DNA of 7,088 nt from an uncultured Cellvibrio sp. (GTDB taxonomy: Bacteria; Pseudomonadota; Gammaproteobacteria; Pseudomonadales; Cellvibrionaceae). Location: positions 1-7,088 of the forward strand of contig CAMPIG010000251.1 in NCBI GenBank assembly GCA_946886255.1, written 5' to 3'. How positions within the stretch are numbered: position 1 is the stretch's first letter; each line of letters begins with the position of its first letter. Shown here piece after piece: positions 5,642 to 7,088 of the stretch. The translations under genes were made by a program, and so were the position numbers. The notes below the pieces were generated by a model. It had not been told where the DNA came from and made no database searches. It saw nothing but the letters and a program-made list of their open reading frames with translations.

Positions 5642-6808
5642 TTATTCCGGATACAACGGCAGCTGAGCAGTATCACCGCGCGCTTGTCGCTCCGGCAGCG
5701 CGACACGAACACGCTCAAGCGCCATTTGCGCCGTCGGGCGATAGGTGGTTAATTTCCCACCCATCAGCGACAACACGCGCGGGCATTCCGCATTATCCAC
5801 ATCCAGCAAAACTTCCCGTGGCCGAAAAAAAGCGCGCTTCTCACTGCGTGGCAACACGCGCAATCCGGCAAAGCCTGCGACCGGCACACCGGAAAGGTCT
5901 AGCTCGGGAAAATAATGCTTTAACGTAGCCAACAAATACGCTTTCTCGCTATCGAGACAACGTGCTTCTTCCGGCGGCCCGTGATGAATAGTTTCTGTTG
6001 TACCGATAAGCAATTGTTGTTTCCAGGGCAAAACAAACACGGCGCGTTTATCCTGCGGTGCTTCCAGGTAAAAATATTGTTGCAACAAAGGCGGCAACAG
6101 CAAATGGCTGCCCTGCACTAATTCCACCGCAGGCAACTTGTGTGGCGGCGCAATGCGGGCCAGCACATCCAACGCCCAGGGGCCGCTGCAATTCATCAGC
6201 ACACTCGCTGTCACGGTATTCTGTTGCCCTTGATACTCGTAATCAATATCACATTGACCATCACTCACTCTGGCCGCGATAAAACGTGCTGGGATCAATG
6301 CCTCGGCACCGAGCGATAACGCAGAACGCAACACCGCCGCCGTCAAGGCAGCATCGTCCGTTTGTGCTTCGTAGTAGCGAAACACTTCGCGCAATCCGTC
6401 CTGTTTTAGTCCCGCTAACGTACCCCATTCACTCTGGGGCAAACTGCGAAAATGCGCGGTGTTACTCAGCCCGGCAAGCACTGAATACATACTCAAGCCG
6501 GCGCGGATTGTTAAAGGCGAGCGTTTGGAATCCTGATAAATCGGAATATGCAGAGGTTGCAGTTTGACCAGATCCGGAGCCAGTTTTAATAACAATGCGC
6601 GCTCGCGCAAGCTTTCGCGCACCAAACCAAGTTGGGCGCTCTCCAGATAACGCAAACCGCCATGGATTAATTTGGATGATTTACTGGAGGTACCGGCAGC
6701 AATTGCTTGTTGTTCAAGCACCAGCACAGAATAACCTGCCGCTGCTGCCGCTTGCGCAACGCCGGCGCCCTGAATCCCTGCGCCGATCACCACCACGTCG
6801 TAATGCAT
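5642..6808 (-). CDS. glpD: GlpD-like FAD-dependent glycerol-3-phosphate dehydrogenase, short form
   Basis: The product has 388 residues. The family oxidises sn-glycerol 3-phosphate to dihydroxyacetone phosphate using FAD and passes electrons to quinone at the inner membrane surface. An N-terminal Rossmann motif, VVIGAGIQGAG (6-16), and the acidic E32 ending the second strand bind FAD. TSSKSSKLIHGGLRYLE (40-56) is the typical GlpD flavin/substrate region. MGGKLTTYRPTA (349-360) fits the second FAD-G3PDH signature (GGKx2[GSTE]YRx2A). The protein ends about 28 residues later, so the C-terminal helical domain that makes E. coli GlpD about 500 residues is absent. The first signature is also relaxed: no GGG, and no Asp or Arg at the expected places. 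The ATG at 6808 has AGGG 7 bases upstream. The gene follows the FGGY kinase gene by 38 bp on the same strand, a likely operon. Another FAD-dependent sugar-phosphate or polyol-phosphate oxidase is possible. Confidence 0.85.
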   Translation of the reverse strand: MHYDVVVIGAGIQGAGVAQAAAAAGYSVLVLEQQAIAAGTSSKSSKLIHGGLRYLESAQLGLVRESLRERALLLKLAPDLVKLQPLHIPIYQDSKRSPLTIRAGLSMYSVLAGLSNTAHFRSLPQSEWGTLAGLKQDGLREVFRYYEAQTDDAALTAAVLRSALSLGAEALIPARFIAARVSDGQCDIDYEYQGQQNTVTASVLMNCSGPWALDVLARIAPPHKLPAVELVQGSHLLLPPLLQQYFYLEAPQDKRAVFVLPWKQQLLIGTTETIHHGPPEEARCLDSEKAYLLATLKHYFPELDLSGVPVAGFAGLRVLPRSEKRAFFRPREVLLDVDNAECPRVLSLMGGKLTTYRPTAQMALERVRVALPERQARGDTAQLPLYPE

Positions 6809-6846
6809 AAAAATACCCTGTTCGGTTAAGCAGACTGCTGCTCATA

Positions 6847-7088
6847 TTAAGAATTGCCCAACCACACCTGCAGAGCGCTTTGCCACGTCAGAAATCGCCG
6901 CTGCAACAACGGATTGTGCGTAGACATAAAATGCTCATCATTATATGGCGGCTGCCATCGGGCAGGCATACCCGCTGTTGTGAAAGCCACGCCTTGCAAG
7001 GTTGCATCGGTGTTATCACTGCGATGAACTGACACGCCCGTTAAATCTGCCAATCGTTGACACAGGCCATCAGCCCGACTCAATCCGC
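6847..7088 (-). CDS. C-terminal part of an FGGY-family carbohydrate kinase, probably a glycerol kinase relative (partial)
   Basis: The last 79 residues of a leftward gene are visible; the rest lies beyond the window edge. The segment starts GLSRADGLCQRLADLTGVSV, which matches the second FGGY signature region (G-x-S-[RK]..., CQ.LAD) near the ATP-binding C-terminal lobe of sugar and glycerol kinases. TDATLQGVAF corresponds to the family's 'E[AT]TA.GAA' helix. The arginine-tryptophan pattern in LLQRRFLTWQSAL matches the usual C-terminal 'Y..W..A' end. The usual glutamate and the two alanines of the E-A/T-T-A-x-G-A-A motif are replaced here (D-A-T-L-Q-G-V-A), so it is a divergent member. The gene ends 38 bp upstream of glpD on the same strand, which points to glycerol or a related polyol as substrate. 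The substrate cannot be told from this fragment. Confidence 0.8.
   Translation of the reverse strand, partial: GLSRADGLCQRLADLTGVSVHRSDNTDATLQGVAFTTAGMPARWQPPYNDEHFMSTHNPLLQRRFLTWQSALQVWLGNS

Noticed and set aside
6058..6810. Rightward open frames opposite glpD
   Set aside because: Arg/Pro/Ala-rich shadow translations with no motifs; the opposite strand encodes a clear FAD protein.

Overview
The window looks like chromosomal, mostly core-genome DNA from a gammaproteobacterium of moderate GC content. The protein sequences resemble what I recall from the Cellvibrio/Pseudomonas side of the class: an acyltransferase with an NHRDIAMD motif, a stand-alone 340-residue PyrB, and a YchJ-type SEC-C protein. 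That placement comes from recall, not from a search. I see no rRNA, tRNA, CRISPR array, insertion sequence or integrase.

Layout, left to right. (1) The first 22 codons of a leftward gene, possibly a DinG/YoaA-type helicase, lie at 1-67. (2) A leftward phospholipid/glycerol acyltransferase-family gene (126-1277) is divergent from (3) a rightward YchJ/UPF0225 SEC-C protein (1391-1825). (4) A rightward response regulator/diguanylate cyclase (2034-3314) has the order REC, GGDEF, degenerate REC. (5) It converges, 49 bp apart, with a leftward pyrB (3364-4386, GTG start) that has no pyrI beside it. (6) A 313-bp divergent intergenic region (4387-4699) contains a perfect 14-bp tandem duplication. (7) A rightward DUF2971 protein follows (4700-5620, GTG start chosen from its ribosome binding site). 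(8) It converges, 21 bp apart, with a leftward pair: the C-terminal end of an FGGY-family kinase (6847 to the window edge) and a short GlpD-like glycerol-3-phosphate dehydrogenase (5642-6808).

Functionally this is a set of largely independent units. The kinase and GlpD pair probably converts glycerol to glycerol 3-phosphate and then to dihydroxyacetone phosphate. PyrB commits carbamoyl phosphate to pyrimidine synthesis. The REC-GGDEF-REC protein should make cyclic di-GMP in response to a phosphorelay. The acyltransferase probably acts on lipids. YchJ and DUF2971 have no established function.

I do not see convincing evidence of a new multi-gene system. The items most worth a second look are the GGDEF protein with a second, degraded receiver domain at its C-terminus, the duplicated 14-bp element upstream of pyrB, the lone DUF2971 gene between housekeeping genes, and the GlpD that lacks the usual C-terminal domain.
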